DNA of 64,000 nucleotides, taken from assembly GCF_000027225.1 (NCBI RefSeq), contig NC_013892.1, forward strand, positions 1,984,001 to 2,048,000, read 5' to 3'. The notes under the pieces were generated by a model that made no database searches, had not been told where the DNA came from, and saw only the letters and a program-made list of their open reading frames with translations. The number at the start of each line of letters is the position of its first letter. Within the stretch, counting starts at the first letter, position 1. The position numbers were made by a program, and so were the translations under genes. Origin of the DNA: Xenorhabdus bovienii SS-2004 (lineage in GTDB: Bacteria; Pseudomonadota; Gammaproteobacteria; Enterobacterales; Enterobacteriaceae). Positions 1 through 9,435 of this stretch are shown in pieces.

Positions 1-1
1 T

Positions 2-514
2 GCGGTACAGCGCATCAGAGGTGCAATGTTGGATGAGTTGAGGAGCCGTGATTGGGCTCCGCGTAGTGTGCGGCGTAATGCACGTGAAGTCACGCAGACC
101 ATCCGTAAACTTGAGCAAGAGTTAGGCCGTCCAGCTAGTGAGCAGGAAGTTGCTAAAGAATTAAAGATTAATCTGATAGAATATCGGCAAATACTGTTAG
201 ACACAAATAACAGTCAACTGTTTTCTTATGACGAGTGGCACGAAATTCATGGCGAAAGCTGTGAGCCGGTAATTGAGGACGAGCATGAGACAAATCCTCT
301 CCAACAATTGCTGGAAGGTGATCTTCGTCAGCGGGTTATCGATGTCATTGAGTCGCTGCCTGAACGGGAAAAAATGGTTCTGACGCTGTACTATCAGGAA
401 GAACTGAATCTTAAAGAGATTGGCGCAGTACTTAATGTGGGAGAATCCCGCGTGAGTCAGCTTCACAGCCAGGCAATAAAACGGCTGAGGGCGCGTTTGA
501 ATCCAGAAAAGTAA
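2..514 (+). CDS. fliA: FliA, flagellar sigma-28 factor (C-terminal part)
   Basis: The window starts inside the gene, so the N-terminus is missing. FliA directs RNA polymerase to late flagellar and chemotaxis promoters. The reading frame is open from base 2 and begins in the conserved AVQRIRGAMLDELR stretch of region 2-3, followed by region 3 (SRDWAPRSVRR) and ending with the region 4 helix-turn-helix (LNLKEIGAVLNVGESRVSQL). The end RLRARLNPEK fits enterobacterial FliA. fliZ follows after 56 bases in the same direction, the usual fliAZ order. Identity is secure; only the 5' end is outside the window. Confidence 0.95.
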   Translation, partial: AVQRIRGAMLDELRSRDWAPRSVRRNAREVTQTIRKLEQELGRPASEQEVAKELKINLIEYRQILLDTNNSQLFSYDEWHEIHGESCEPVIEDEHETNPLQQLLEGDLRQRVIDVIESLPEREKMVLTLYYQEELNLKEIGAVLNVGESRVSQLHSQAIKRLRARLNPEK

Positions 515-570
515 CTTTTTGCTTATTTGTTTTTTGTTAAGTTAAGACTACACACAGGGCTTTATTTCTT

Positions 571-1083
571 ATGTCTGTTACAACACAAAAGAAACGGCCT
601 CTCAGCCGTTATATCAAGGACTATAAACATAGTCAGACTCATTGTTTGCACTGTCATAAAACCCTTGACCGTATTTCTCTCGTTTTTAACGGTCAGGTAA
701 TCAACAAGGAAGCTATCTCTGAGATGACTGAATTAGTTGATGACAAAACATGGGATGAGTTACAGGGTAAATTTGTGGCGCTGTGCCGCTTCTGTAGCGA
801 AATTTATTGCAATAGCCAAACTGATTATTTCGACATTATGTCATTTAAACAGTATCTGTTTGAGCAAACAGAGATGAGCCATAGCACTGTGCGCGAATAT
901 GTGGTTCGTTTGCGGCGATTGGATGAATTACTAACATCAAGCAATTACCCAGCACAAGAGTTTACGCCGGAAAAAATTCAGGAAAAACTCAGTGAGAAAT
1001 TGTCTCAGTCTGCTTTTAGTAATTACAATATCGCGCTGCGTAAATATGAGCAATATCTGAGCTGGCAACAGAACGGGTATTGA
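571..1083 (+). CDS. fliZ: FliZ, flagellar regulatory protein
   Basis: 170 residues, close to the usual FliZ length. FliZ is a core-type-recombinase-like DNA-binding regulator that tunes flagellar gene expression and represses sigma-S promoters; in Xenorhabdus it also controls haemolysin and motility heterogeneity (known of the family). Visible here are the Cys-rich N-terminal half (CLHCHKTL near residue 25 and CRFCSEIYC near 72) and the C-terminal SAM-like helical domain with a basic stretch (VREYVVRLRRLDELL). It lies directly downstream of fliA and is followed by a strong hairpin. Confidence 0.93.
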   Translation: MSVTTQKKRPLSRYIKDYKHSQTHCLHCHKTLDRISLVFNGQVINKEAISEMTELVDDKTWDELQGKFVALCRFCSEIYCNSQTDYFDIMSFKQYLFEQTEMSHSTVREYVVRLRRLDELLTSSNYPAQEFTPEKIQEKLSEKLSQSAFSNYNIALRKYEQYLSWQQNGY

Positions 1084-1128
1084 TTAATTACGTAGAGATA
1101 TAACGTTATCAGACTGCACGATTCTAGA

Positions 1129-1163
1129 GGGGAATGCGATAATAACGCATTCCCCCTATATTT
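1129..1163. terminator. Terminator between fliZ and putA
   Basis: A perfect 10-bp stem (GGGGAATGCG paired with CGCATTCCCC) with a 7-base loop, flanked by A/T-rich sequence on both sides. It sits between the convergent ends of fliZ and putA and probably serves both directions. Confidence 0.8.
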
Positions 1164-1205
1164 TAATTATATATTTATTAGTTATATATTTATAACCAAA
1201 TTATC

Positions 1206-4200
1206 TTACCCAATTGTCATTAGACTGGCATTACCCCCTGCGGCGGCAGTATTAATACTTAATGAGCGTTCATGTAATAGACGTTCCAGTAGCAGGTTTG
1301 TTTCACCACGGGCAAAACCCTGTACTGAAACAATCGGCCCTTTGCGTTGAGCGATGATACCGCAGACATGACGTAGCTGGTCGCAATCACCGTGATAAAT
1401 AACGGCTTCCATTTCCGTCTCTTCATTTTGCCAATCGTTGATCAGACGAATTGAGTGGCGAACCTCATCCGGCAATTGACGCAGTAATTGCTGATGCAAA
1501 TCGTCTTTCTCCCAGATGGCCTGACAGCCGACAGACAACACGGCAGACAATTGTACCAACGTATCTTGCTCATTATCGGCCAGACACAAAACTTCACCGC
1601 GTGGCAAGAGCGTATAAGTATTGCGTTCCCCTGTAGGTCCCGGTAGTAATCGAATGGTTCCGCCCTGAGCTAACAGGCTGTATTTCTGAATTAATTTGCT
1701 CAAAGCATCGTTATGTTGTGCTGTTACCCATTCAGCCAATTTGTTGAAAGGGGAGCGCAGGGCGACACGCGCTCTGGCATCAAGCTGATATTCCTCATCC
1801 TGACGTTCCAGTGTCTGGCTGGCAGCATTGACGGGACGCTGTGATAACAGACGATACAGATAAAGCGGCCCACCCGCTTTTGGCCCGGTGCCTGACAGAC
1901 CTTCGCCACCAAATGGCTGTACACCGACGACAGCCCCGACCATATTGCGGTTGACATACAAGTTACCGACTTTAGCGTTGGCCGTGACTTGTGCGATGGT
2001 TTCATCAATGCGCGTATGAACACCTAGCGTTAATCCGTAACCAGAAGCGTTGATTTGTTCCAGCAGTTTATCCAGCTCATTACGGTTAAAACGCACTACA
2101 TGCAGTACGGGGCCGAAAACTTCTTTCTTTAATTCATCAAAATTTTCCAGCTCAATCAGCGTGGGTTTGACAAACGTGCCTTGTGAAGATTCCTGACTAT
2201 CGGCTTCATTTTTATGTACTGCTTGATAAACCGGCCTGCCTTTGGTGCGCATGGTCTGGATATGGCGCTCAATGCCAGCCTTCGCTTCGGCATCAATCAC
2301 CGGGCCGATATCCGTTGATAAGTGTTCAGGATTTGCTATCCGACACTCAGCCATGGCTCCTTTCAGCATAGTAAGGGTTCTTTCTGCCACATCGTCTTGT
2401 ACGCACAGAATACGCAGAGCGGAACAACGCTGACCCGCACTGTCAAAGGCCGACGCGACCACATCGGTGACAACTTGTTCCGTCAGTGCTGAGGAATCGA
2501 CAATCATGGCATTCAGTCCGCCCGTCTCGGCGATCAATGGCGTTGGGCGCCCCTGTGCATCAAGACGGCCGGCAATATTGCGCTGCAACAGGCTGGCAAC
2601 TTCGGTGGAGCCTGTAAACATCACGCCCCGCACACGCTCATCACCAACCAGCAAAGCCCCGACAGTTTCCCCTTGACCAGGCAGCAATTGCAGCACATCA
2701 CGCGGGATACCTGCCTGATGCAGCATTTTGACTGCAACAGCGGCAATTAATGGCGTCTGTTCCGCTGGTTTTGCCAAGACACTATTACCTGCCGCCAATG
2801 CTGCGGCGATTTGGCCAGTGAAAATCGCCATCGGGAAGTTCCACGGACTGATACAAACTACTGGCCCTAGTGGGCGATGGGTGTCATTGGCGAAATCCTG
2901 CCGAACTTGATTTGCGTAATAATAGAGAAAGTCAACGGCTTCACGCACTTCAGCGATGGCATTGTTGAAGGTTTTACCGGATTCACGAACCAAAATGCCG
3001 AGCAGGGATTGCAGGTTATTTTCCATCAATTCCGCTGCACGCACCAAAATCGCGGCGCGTTCTGAGGGGGGAGTTGCAAACCAAATAGTACCTGCATCGA
3101 TGGCAACGTCCAGAGCGTGGCTGACTTCTTGCTCAGTCGCTTCACGGACATAGCCCACGATATCGGAAGGCCGCGCAGGATTATTGACGGATTTAGCTGT
3201 CGGCAATTCGCCGGTATGTGCATAATCACCACCCAGCAGCGGCTCGCTGTTCCATGTTTCCATCGAAGAGCTCAGTAATGCGCTGGAGAGTGAAGCCAAA
3301 CGGTGCTCATTCGACAGATCCAGCCCCGAGGAATTGACGCGGTTCTTGCCGTATAAATCATGTGGTAGTGGAATTTTCGGATGTGGCAGACCAATTTGTC
3401 CTTCAGATTGTGCGAGTTCCTGAACTACTTTCACCGGATCAGCAACAAGTTCATCAAGGGGCAGGGAGGTATCTGCAATGCGATTAACGAACGAAGTATT
3501 GGCGCCATTTTCCAACAGGCGGCGAACCAGATAAGCCAATAGTGTTTCATGTGTCCCGACAGGCGCATAAATGCGACATGGGCGGTTGAGCCTGCCATCG
3601 GCAATCTTGCCGACAACCTGCTCATACAGCGGTTCACCCATGCCGTGCAGACACTGGAACTCATATTGTCCCGGATAATAATTCTGTCCAGCCAGATGGT
3701 AAACCGCAGATAGAGTATGCGCGTTGTGGGTCGCAAACTGTGGATAGATCAGATTGGGGACGGAAAGCAGTTTACGGGCGCAGGCGATGTAAGAAACGTC
3801 GGTATACACTTTGCGGGTATACACCGGGTAGCCTTCCAGACCATCAATTTGGGCACGTTTGATTTCACTATCCCAATAAGCTCCTTTCACCAGACGGATC
3901 ATCAAGCGATGGCGGCTGCGTTGCGCCAGGTCGATAATGCTGTCAATCACAAAAGGACAGCGCTTTTGGTAAGCCTGAATAACAAAACCGATACCGTTCC
4001 AGCCTTCCAGTTTTGGTTCAAAACACAATTTTTCCAGCAAATCGAGAGAGATTTCCAGACGATCTGCTTCTTCTGCATCGATATTGATACCGATGTCATA
4101 TTGACAAGCCTGTAAAGTCAGAGAAAGCAGGCGTGGATAAAGCTCATCTATGACGCGTTCATATTGAGCACGGCTATAACGTGGATGCAGGGCTGACAGC

Positions 4201-5186
4201 TTAATGGAGATGCCCGGTCCTTCATAAATGCCGCGGCCGTTCGATGCCTTACCAATGGCGTGGATTGCCTGTTGATAAGAAACCATGTATGCCTGTGCAT
4301 CTTCTTCTGTCAGCGCAGCTTCACCCAGCATGTCATATGAATAGCGGAAGCCTTTTTCTTCCAGCTTGCGAGCGTTGGCGAGGGCTTGGGCGATGGTTTC
4401 ACCTGTGACAAATTGTTCTCCCATCAGGCGCATCGCCATATCAACACCTTTGCGCACCAATGGTTCACCGCTCTTGCTGATAATGCGGTTCAAGGACTTG
4501 GATAATTTGGCTTCATTATGGGTAGATACCAGCTTGCCCGTGAACAACAGACCCCAAGTTGCGGCATTGACGAACATAGATGGGCTTTGGCCAAGATGAG
4601 AATGCCAATTACCGTTGCTGATTTTGTCACGGATCAGCGCATCACGGGTCGCTTTGTCGGGAATACGCAGCAGGGCTTCGGCAAGACACATCAGCGCAAC
4701 GCCTTCCTGTGAAGAAAGGGAGAACTCTTGCAGTAACCCTTGAACTAAACCGGCGCGGCCAGTGCCATGTTTTTGCTGGCGTAGTTTTTCAGCGATGGAG
4801 TAAGCGAGTTTGTGGGTCGCTTTGGCTTGTTCTCCTGATAATTGAGCACGTTGCAGCAACATGGGAACTGCCTGCGTTTCGGGCAGACGATACGCTGAAG
4901 TAATTGCAGAACGTTTCACCGATTGGGGCAAAATATGCTCGGCAAAATCCAAAAATGGTTGAGAAGTCGCCTCAATCTGTGATTCTTCTTCGGAAATCTT
5001 TTCTTCTTTGTTATCCTGAAACACTGATATTTCTGGGATCTTTTCCTCATTTTCCAGGCGTTCAAGATAATTAAAAATGGCTTGCTTAATCAGCCAGTGT
5101 GGTGTGCGTTCAATTCGTTGTGCAGCAGATTTTATACGATTACGCGTTGCTTCATCGAGCTTCACGCCCATAGTGGTACTACCCAT
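1206..5186 (-). CDS. putA: PutA, proline dehydrogenase / P5C dehydrogenase / put repressor
   Basis: About 1326 residues, full length for a trifunctional PutA. It oxidises proline to glutamate in two steps: FAD-linked proline dehydrogenase at the membrane, then NAD-linked glutamate-semialdehyde dehydrogenase. The N-terminal ribbon-helix-helix (TTMGVKLDEATRNRIKSAAQ) makes it the autogenous put repressor. Residues about 260-570 are the PRODH barrel (RLVKGAYWDSEIKRAQ; RLLENGANTSFVNR); about 640-1120 are the ALDH domain, with NFPMAIFTGQ, ETGGLNAMIVD and the catalytic Cys in SAGQRCSALR. I chose the ATG at 5186 because AAGGAG lies 5 bases upstream; a GTG two codons earlier is possible. It is transcribed divergently from putP. 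Confidence 0.97.
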   Translation of the reverse strand: MGSTTMGVKLDEATRNRIKSAAQRIERTPHWLIKQAIFNYLERLENEEKIPEISVFQDNKEEKISEEESQIEATSQPFLDFAEHILPQSVKRSAITSAYRLPETQAVPMLLQRAQLSGEQAKATHKLAYSIAEKLRQQKHGTGRAGLVQGLLQEFSLSSQEGVALMCLAEALLRIPDKATRDALIRDKISNGNWHSHLGQSPSMFVNAATWGLLFTGKLVSTHNEAKLSKSLNRIISKSGEPLVRKGVDMAMRLMGEQFVTGETIAQALANARKLEEKGFRYSYDMLGEAALTEEDAQAYMVSYQQAIHAIGKASNGRGIYEGPGISIKLSALHPRYSRAQYERVIDELYPRLLSLTLQACQYDIGINIDAEEADRLEISLDLLEKLCFEPKLEGWNGIGFVIQAYQKRCPFVIDSIIDLAQRSRHRLMIRLVKGAYWDSEIKRAQIDGLEGYPVYTRKVYTDVSYIACARKLLSVPNLIYPQFATHNAHTLSAVYHLAGQNYYPGQYEFQCLHGMGEPLYEQVVGKIADGRLNRPCRIYAPVGTHETLLAYLVRRLLENGANTSFVNRIADTSLPLDELVADPVKVVQELAQSEGQIGLPHPKIPLPHDLYGKNRVNSSGLDLSNEHRLASLSSALLSSSMETWNSEPLLGGDYAHTGELPTAKSVNNPARPSDIVGYVREATEQEVSHALDVAIDAGTIWFATPPSERAAILVRAAELMENNLQSLLGILVRESGKTFNNAIAEVREAVDFLYYYANQVRQDFANDTHRPLGPVVCISPWNFPMAIFTGQIAAALAAGNSVLAKPAEQTPLIAAVAVKMLHQAGIPRDVLQLLPGQGETVGALLVGDERVRGVMFTGSTEVASLLQRNIAGRLDAQGRPTPLIAETGGLNAMIVDSSALTEQVVTDVVASAFDSAGQRCSALRILCVQDDVAERTLTMLKGAMAECRIANPEHLSTDIGPVIDAEAKAGIERHIQTMRTKGRPVYQAVHKNEADSQESSQGTFVKPTLIELENFDELKKEVFGPVLHVVRFNRNELDKLLEQINASGYGLTLGVHTRIDETIAQVTANAKVGNLYVNRNMVGAVVGVQPFGGEGLSGTGPKAGGPLYLYRLLSQRPVNAASQTLERQDEEYQLDARARVALRSPFNKLAEWVTAQHNDALSKLIQKYSLLAQGGTIRLLPGPTGERNTYTLLPRGEVLCLADNEQDTLVQLSAVLSVGCQAIWEKDDLHQQLLRQLPDEVRHSIRLINDWQNEETEMEAVIYHGDCDQLRHVCGIIAQRKGPIVSVQGFARGETNLLLERLLHERSLSINTAAAGGNASLMTIG

Positions 5187-5192
5187 TCTCAC

Positions 5193-5726
5193 TCCTTAAT
5201 AGGTAAGACTTAACCAAGTTACATAACAATATCTGTCATGTTGCAACTTTGTGCAACCATGTTAAAAGCGGCCGTTCTAAATTTGTGAAACTAATCTTGT
5301 TTTGATTATTTTGTTGGTAAATATTATAACTTGTTAGTATTTATTTAATTGATATTTAATGGTTTTTATTGTTGTAATTATGGAGGTGTAACTGATTCTT
5401 TAATGAAAGGTACAACTTCTGAAGTGATAAATGTGACTTAGCGAGCGTTTCTAAGAAAAAACATCGTTAATTAGTTGTTAAAAATGTTTTAGCTAATCTA
5501 GGATAGAAAGTGATTTTAAAATAATTACAAACATAAATTATACATACCAAAATTAATGCCGCTTTAGGTGAAATGATCTTCAGGTGCAACCTGGTAGGCA
5601 AGTGCCTTGTACTGCAAATATATTGCACTGAAAACATATCATGTTGAACAAGAGTGGCTTTAAGTACAGATAACATTATTTACGCAAATAACACGATTTG
5701 CAGAAACACTATGGAGAAGAACCTGC
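5193..5726. promoter_or_regulatory. put control region between putA and putP
   Basis: 534 bases, strongly A/T-rich, between the divergent put genes. PutA recognises GTTGCA (known from E. coli and Salmonella). Exact copies on either strand are at 5240-5245, 5242-5247 (overlapping palindrome GTTGCAAC), 5252-5257 and 5585-5590. Two clusters, one near each gene, fit a repression loop. The putP ribosome site GGAGAAG is at about 5713. I see no convincing gene here. Confidence 0.7.
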
Positions 5727-7211
5727 ATGACAGTAAATTCACCAATGCTAATAACTTTCATTGTCTACATTTCCGCGATGCTGGTGATAGGCTACATGGC
5801 TTATCGTTCCACCAAAAATTTTGATGACTATATATTGGGTGGGCGGCGATTGGGCAGTGTGGTAACAGCATTATCTGCTGGCGCTTCTGATATGAGTGGC
5901 TGGTTATTGATGGGGTTGCCGGGCTTGATTTTTTTATCTGGAATTTCAGGTGGTTGGATAGCAATCGGCTGTTTGATGGGCGCTTATTTGAACTGGCTCT
6001 GGGTTGCCGGTCGATTGCGCGTGCATACTGAGGTGAATAACAACGCGTTAACCTTACCGGATTATTTCACCCATCGTTTTGAAGACAGCAGTAAAATCCT
6101 GCGCATCATTTCAGCGTTGGTTATTCTTGTTTTCTTTACCATTTATTGTGCATCTGGTGTCGTTGCGGGTGGTCTGTTATTCGAGAGCACTTTTGGTATC
6201 AGCTATGAAAAAGCAATATGGCTTGGGGCACTGGCGACTATTGGCTATACCTTCCTCGGGGGTTTTTTGGCAGTAAGCTGGACGGATACCGTTCAGGCAA
6301 CTCTGATGATTTTTGCCCTGATTTTGGTACCCGTACTAATTTTGTTCAATGTTGGTGGGTTTGAGAATGCTATCGCGGTTATTGAAGCAAAACATACCTT
6401 CTATCTGGATATGTTCAAGGGATTAAATGCTATCGCCATTATCTCGCTATTGGGATGGGGATTTGGTTATTTCGGCCAGCCTCACATCCTTGCGCGTTTT
6501 ATGGCTGCGGACTCTCACAAAACCATTCACAAAGCCCGTCGTATCAGTATGACGTGGATGTTTCTGTGCCTTGCTGGAACCGTAGCTGTTGGTTTCTTTG
6601 GCATTGCCTATTTTGAGCTGTACCCAGAGCAGGCGGCTCCCGTATTACAAAAGAACGAACGTATCTTTATCGAGTTAGGTACGCTGTTGTTCAATCCGTG
6701 GATTACCGGTATCTTGCTGTCGGCAGTATTGGCGGCAGTGATGAGTACTTTGAGCTGCCAGTTATTGGTTTGTTCTAGTGCGTTGACGGAAGATCTCTAT
6801 AAAGCCTTTGTGCGCACTAAAGCCAGTCAGAATGAGTTGGTATGGGTTGGCCGTTTGATGGTGTTGCTGGTGGCTGCGATTGCGATTGTTATTGCAACCA
6901 ATCCGAACAATAAAGTGCTGGCTCTGGCAAGTAATGCATGGGCTGGGTTTGGTGCGGCATTTGGCCCTGTAGTACTGATTTCGGTACTTTGGAAACGGAT
7001 GACGCGCAATGGTGCATTGATCGGTATGCTGGTGGGAGCGATTACGGTATTGGTATGGATGCAGTACAAATGGTTCGGGCTGTATGAAATTATTCCAGGT
7101 TTTATCTTTGCTTCTATTGCCATTATTGGTGTTAGCCTGTTAGGGAAAGCGCCAAGTCAGGCAACTCAACAGCGTTTTGATGAGGCGGAAGCCCATTATA
7201 AAACTAAATAA
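5727..7211 (+). CDS. putP: PutP, sodium/proline symporter
   Basis: 494 residues, the normal length for this solute:sodium symporter (SSS family, LeuT fold, about 13 membrane helices). It imports proline with Na+ for PutA. Visible signatures are the first-helix Na+-site region (ILGGRRLGSVVTALSAGASDMSGWLLMG, residues about 37-64), the family motif around GYFGQPHILARFMAA, and STLSCQLLVCSSALTEDLYKAF near residue 330, with the Ser/Thr ligands of the Na+ site. Start ATG has GGAGAAG 8 bases upstream. A terminator follows 20 bases after the stop, so it is monocistronic. Confidence 0.97.
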   Translation: MTVNSPMLITFIVYISAMLVIGYMAYRSTKNFDDYILGGRRLGSVVTALSAGASDMSGWLLMGLPGLIFLSGISGGWIAIGCLMGAYLNWLWVAGRLRVHTEVNNNALTLPDYFTHRFEDSSKILRIISALVILVFFTIYCASGVVAGGLLFESTFGISYEKAIWLGALATIGYTFLGGFLAVSWTDTVQATLMIFALILVPVLILFNVGGFENAIAVIEAKHTFYLDMFKGLNAIAIISLLGWGFGYFGQPHILARFMAADSHKTIHKARRISMTWMFLCLAGTVAVGFFGIAYFELYPEQAAPVLQKNERIFIELGTLLFNPWITGILLSAVLAAVMSTLSCQLLVCSSALTEDLYKAFVRTKASQNELVWVGRLMVLLVAAIAIVIATNPNNKVLALASNAWAGFGAAFGPVVLISVLWKRMTRNGALIGMLVGAITVLVWMQYKWFGLYEIIPGFIFASIAIIGVSLLGKAPSQATQQRFDEAEAHYKTK

Positions 7212-7230
7212 AAAAATAGACTGTGATAAA

Positions 7231-7258
7231 AAGCCTCTGAACAATCAGAGGCTTTTTA
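7231..7258 (+). terminator. putP rho-independent terminator
   Basis: Stem AGCCTCTGA / TCAGAGGCT with a 4-base loop, followed by a T run, 20 bases after the putP stop. Confidence 0.9.
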
Positions 7259-7270
7259 ATTAGTTGTTTA

Positions 7271-7405
7271 TTATAAATTGGTTCTTTCATAAGTACTGGC
7301 TCTGTAATTGTATCTTATAGAAAGAGGGATTATTGGTATTGGTTCAGAATTAAAGGTAGCTTGAATATAAGATGGAGGTTCTGAGCCATCTGAATTACTA
7401 TCCAT
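7271..7405 (-). other. Possible remnant of a small gene next to attL
   Basis: An open frame of 44 codons from the ATG at 7405 (start MDSNSDGSEPPSYIQATF, end STYERTNL), open upstream to about 7455 without a start. There is no clear ribosome site and I do not recognise a family. The amino-acid composition looks coding, so it may be the 3' end of a gene cut by earlier events at this locus. The rest of 7260-7521 shows nothing else that I can support. Confidence 0.25.
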
Positions 7406-7521
7406 TTGATTTAAACGTGCTGGACAATATTGTCTGGTATAAAAAATCCATAAAAATAAGACGGATCAAATAATCCACCCTTTTGTTCGATCATACCAAT
7501 ACGGCTAGTCCATAATAACTT

Positions 7522-7670
7522 ATTATTCTGTGTAATGATTTTATTTAATCACCTTTAGTCATTAATAAGTATTAATAGTCATAAATTTAATTTAATGCAT
7601 TGAATTTAAATATAAATTCAATCAAAGTTTGTCAGGTTTAATCACGGATAGTCAAAGGATATCATCTTGC
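7522..7670 (+). repeat. attL, 149-bp direct repeat
   Basis: Identical to 51064-51212 except at 7583 (A versus G) and 7597 (G versus A). It begins ATTATTCTGTG and ends GGATATCATCTTGC, just upstream of the integrase gene. It is A/T-rich, is not a tRNA, and the true crossover core is probably a short part of it. Confidence 0.88.
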
Positions 7671-7743
7671 GTCATGACAAGTATGTACATATCAGTGTAC
7701 ATAAACTACATTAAAAGCTGTATTGTTTTTTGAGGAAGGTGAT

Positions 7744-8979
7744 ATGGCAATTACTGATTCATGGCTGCGCTCTACCAGTGGCAAGCCCCAAGAAAAAATG
7801 GTTACCAAATCAGACAGAGACGGATTATCTATTCGTGTTACTCCGAAAGGTAAAGTGATTTTTCAGTTCCGGTATCGCTGGGATGGAAAAGGAGATCGAA
7901 TTGACATAGGTACATATCCAGCGACTAGCCTAAAAGATGCGCGTGATGCTGTGATTTTTTACCGTGGAGAATTAGAGCAACACCATAACCCTAAAATGGT
8001 TAAGCGCGTTCTTCGCGAGTCCGTCTTAAAGGCTGTGACAGTGGAAAGGCTTATCCGAGATTGGTGGGAAACAGCGATGAAAGGAGTGCTAGTGAAAGCG
8101 AATGAAATTTTACGTTCGTTCGAATTATATGTTTTTCCCAAAATCGGTAAATTACCCCATGATGAAGTCACTCTCCATATTTGGTTAGCCTTAATTGAAG
8201 ATGTTACTAAACAGCACCCATCAATTGGGGTTCGGATATTGAATAACACCAAAAATGCACATCGGTGGGCTGTGCGGAGAGGAATGACTAAAATCACCCC
8301 TCTATCCGATGTATTGATCAGTGATTTAGGAAGAAAAAAAACCAACAAAGATGACAGTACGTTGAGCGAAGAGAGATTAATAGTTCTATTTAAAATTATT
8401 GATTCCCCTAGTTATAATCCACGTAATGCGTTAATAATAAAACTATGCCTTTTATTTGGATGTCGTATTGGTGAATTGCTGAAAGCTAAAGTTACCGATT
8501 TTGACTATGAAAAAAATATCTGGATTATCCCTCCCGAAAATCACAAAACTGGGGCTAAATCCCAAAAACCTATTATCAGGCCAATTGTTCTAGAAGCCAG
8601 GGAATTAATTAAACAAGCGAAGACGCTAAATCGCGGAAGCGAACATCTATTTATAGTATCCAGTGGTAAACCATTTGCGGAAGGATCGCATCTTCAAATA
8701 ATTAATTCACTGAATAAAAAAATGTCTAGTTATTTCGAACATTATACCCCTTGGTCAATCCACGACTTGCGCAAAACAATGCGCACAGGGATTTCTGATC
8801 TGACTTCACCTCATGTGGCCGAGATTATGCTGGGGCACAAATTACCGGGAGTATGGCAGGTGTACGATAAGCACACCTACCTGAATGAGCAGAGAGAAGC
8901 ATATGAACGCTGGTGGGATAAGTTGACTAAAATTGTTTCCCGCCCTCCCAGTCAAGAATATCCTGCCGTAGAAAATTAA
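7744..8979 (+). CDS. int: Phage tyrosine integrase
   Basis: 411 residues. Integrates and, with an excisionase, excises prophage 1 at the flanking att repeats. An N-terminal arm-binding domain of the DUF4102 type (residues about 1-90: DGLSIRVTPKGKVIFQFRYR, RIDIGTYPATSLKDAR) is followed by the core-binding domain and a catalytic domain with Arg in CRIGELL, His-x-x-Arg in SIHDLRKTMRT, His in LGHK, and the nucleophilic Tyr in YDKHTYLNEQREAYERW. I chose the ATG at 7744 because GAGGAAGG lies just upstream; an earlier in-frame ATG at 7723 lacks such a site. Its 3' end overlaps the convergent excisionase-like gene by 53 bases. Confidence 0.95.
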   Translation: MAITDSWLRSTSGKPQEKMVTKSDRDGLSIRVTPKGKVIFQFRYRWDGKGDRIDIGTYPATSLKDARDAVIFYRGELEQHHNPKMVKRVLRESVLKAVTVERLIRDWWETAMKGVLVKANEILRSFELYVFPKIGKLPHDEVTLHIWLALIEDVTKQHPSIGVRILNNTKNAHRWAVRRGMTKITPLSDVLISDLGRKKTNKDDSTLSEERLIVLFKIIDSPSYNPRNALIIKLCLLFGCRIGELLKAKVTDFDYEKNIWIIPPENHKTGAKSQKPIIRPIVLEARELIKQAKTLNRGSEHLFIVSSGKPFAEGSHLQIINSLNKKMSSYFEHYTPWSIHDLRKTMRTGISDLTSPHVAEIMLGHKLPGVWQVYDKHTYLNEQREAYERWWDKLTKIVSRPPSQEYPAVEN

Positions 8980-9121
8980 GCTGGTCGGATAAAAATTTAG
9001 GTTTTGGGAAGCCTTTTCTTCTTTGCTTCCCATTACCACACCACAACCTGATAGTATGTGGTTTTACACTGTATCGAGCTGCCAGTTCCTGAGTTTTGAT
9101 ATAGGGTGACTCCGCCATCAT
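8927..9121 (-). CDS. Excisionase / AlpA-like DNA-binding protein
   Basis: 64 residues with a MerR/AlpA-type winged helix-turn-helix (YIKTQELAARYSVKPHTIRLW) and a basic wing (GNGKQRRKGFPKPKF). Its position at the end of the leftward early operon, running into the integrase gene, fits a recombination directionality factor, though AlpA-like regulators look the same. Start: AGGAGG at 9125-9130 serves either ATG at 9121 or 9118; the former overlaps the upstream stop as ATGA, so translation is probably coupled. Confidence 0.65.
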   Translation of the reverse strand: MMAESPYIKTQELAARYSVKPHTIRLWCGNGKQRRKGFPKPKFLSDQLNFLRQDILDWEGGKQF

Positions 9122-9435
9122 GCACCTCCTTTCTGATAACCGTTCTCCAAAACCATTTTCGCTACTCCCGCAGGTGTCGCCTTTCCTTCCCATGTCGCAT
9201 CAAAAATAATGTTGTTCAGCTCCGTTGTTAGAATATCGTTCAGATTCTTCGGTCTTTCGGAGTAGGAAACCTCGTCCGGTACCCCGTTCATGACATCAAT
9301 AATCAGTTCGGCGATTTCCTTTTCTCCCCGTTCTGGCTTACGGTATCCTGCCTGCCAGATTGCATCGGTGATATCAGAAGGATCGCCCCAGACCGAGGCG
9401 ATGATTTGAGTCAGGTGGAATGAGTTATTGATCAT
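9118..9435 (-). CDS. Early phage protein of unknown function, with C-terminal block shared with prophage 2
   Basis: 105 residues, acidic and soluble, no domain I recognise. The last 46 residues (from YSERPKNLNDILTTELNN to the end) recur in the chimeric gene at 59637-59999, and the DNA at 9126-9264 matches 59648-59786 closely. In both places the stop overlaps the start of a small DNA-binding-protein gene. It overlaps the upstream KilA-N gene by 4 bases (ATGA). The shared block may be kept mainly because it carries the ribosome site for the next gene. Confidence 0.7.
   Translation of the reverse strand: MINNSFHLTQIIASVWGDPSDITDAIWQAGYRKPERGEKEIAELIIDVMNGVPDEVSYSERPKNLNDILTTELNNIIFDATWEGKATPAGVAKMVLENGYQKGGA

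Noticed and set aside
7522..7670. tRNA or tmRNA gene as integration target
   Set aside because: The repeat is A/T-rich with no cloverleaf, CCA end or tag-like reading frame.
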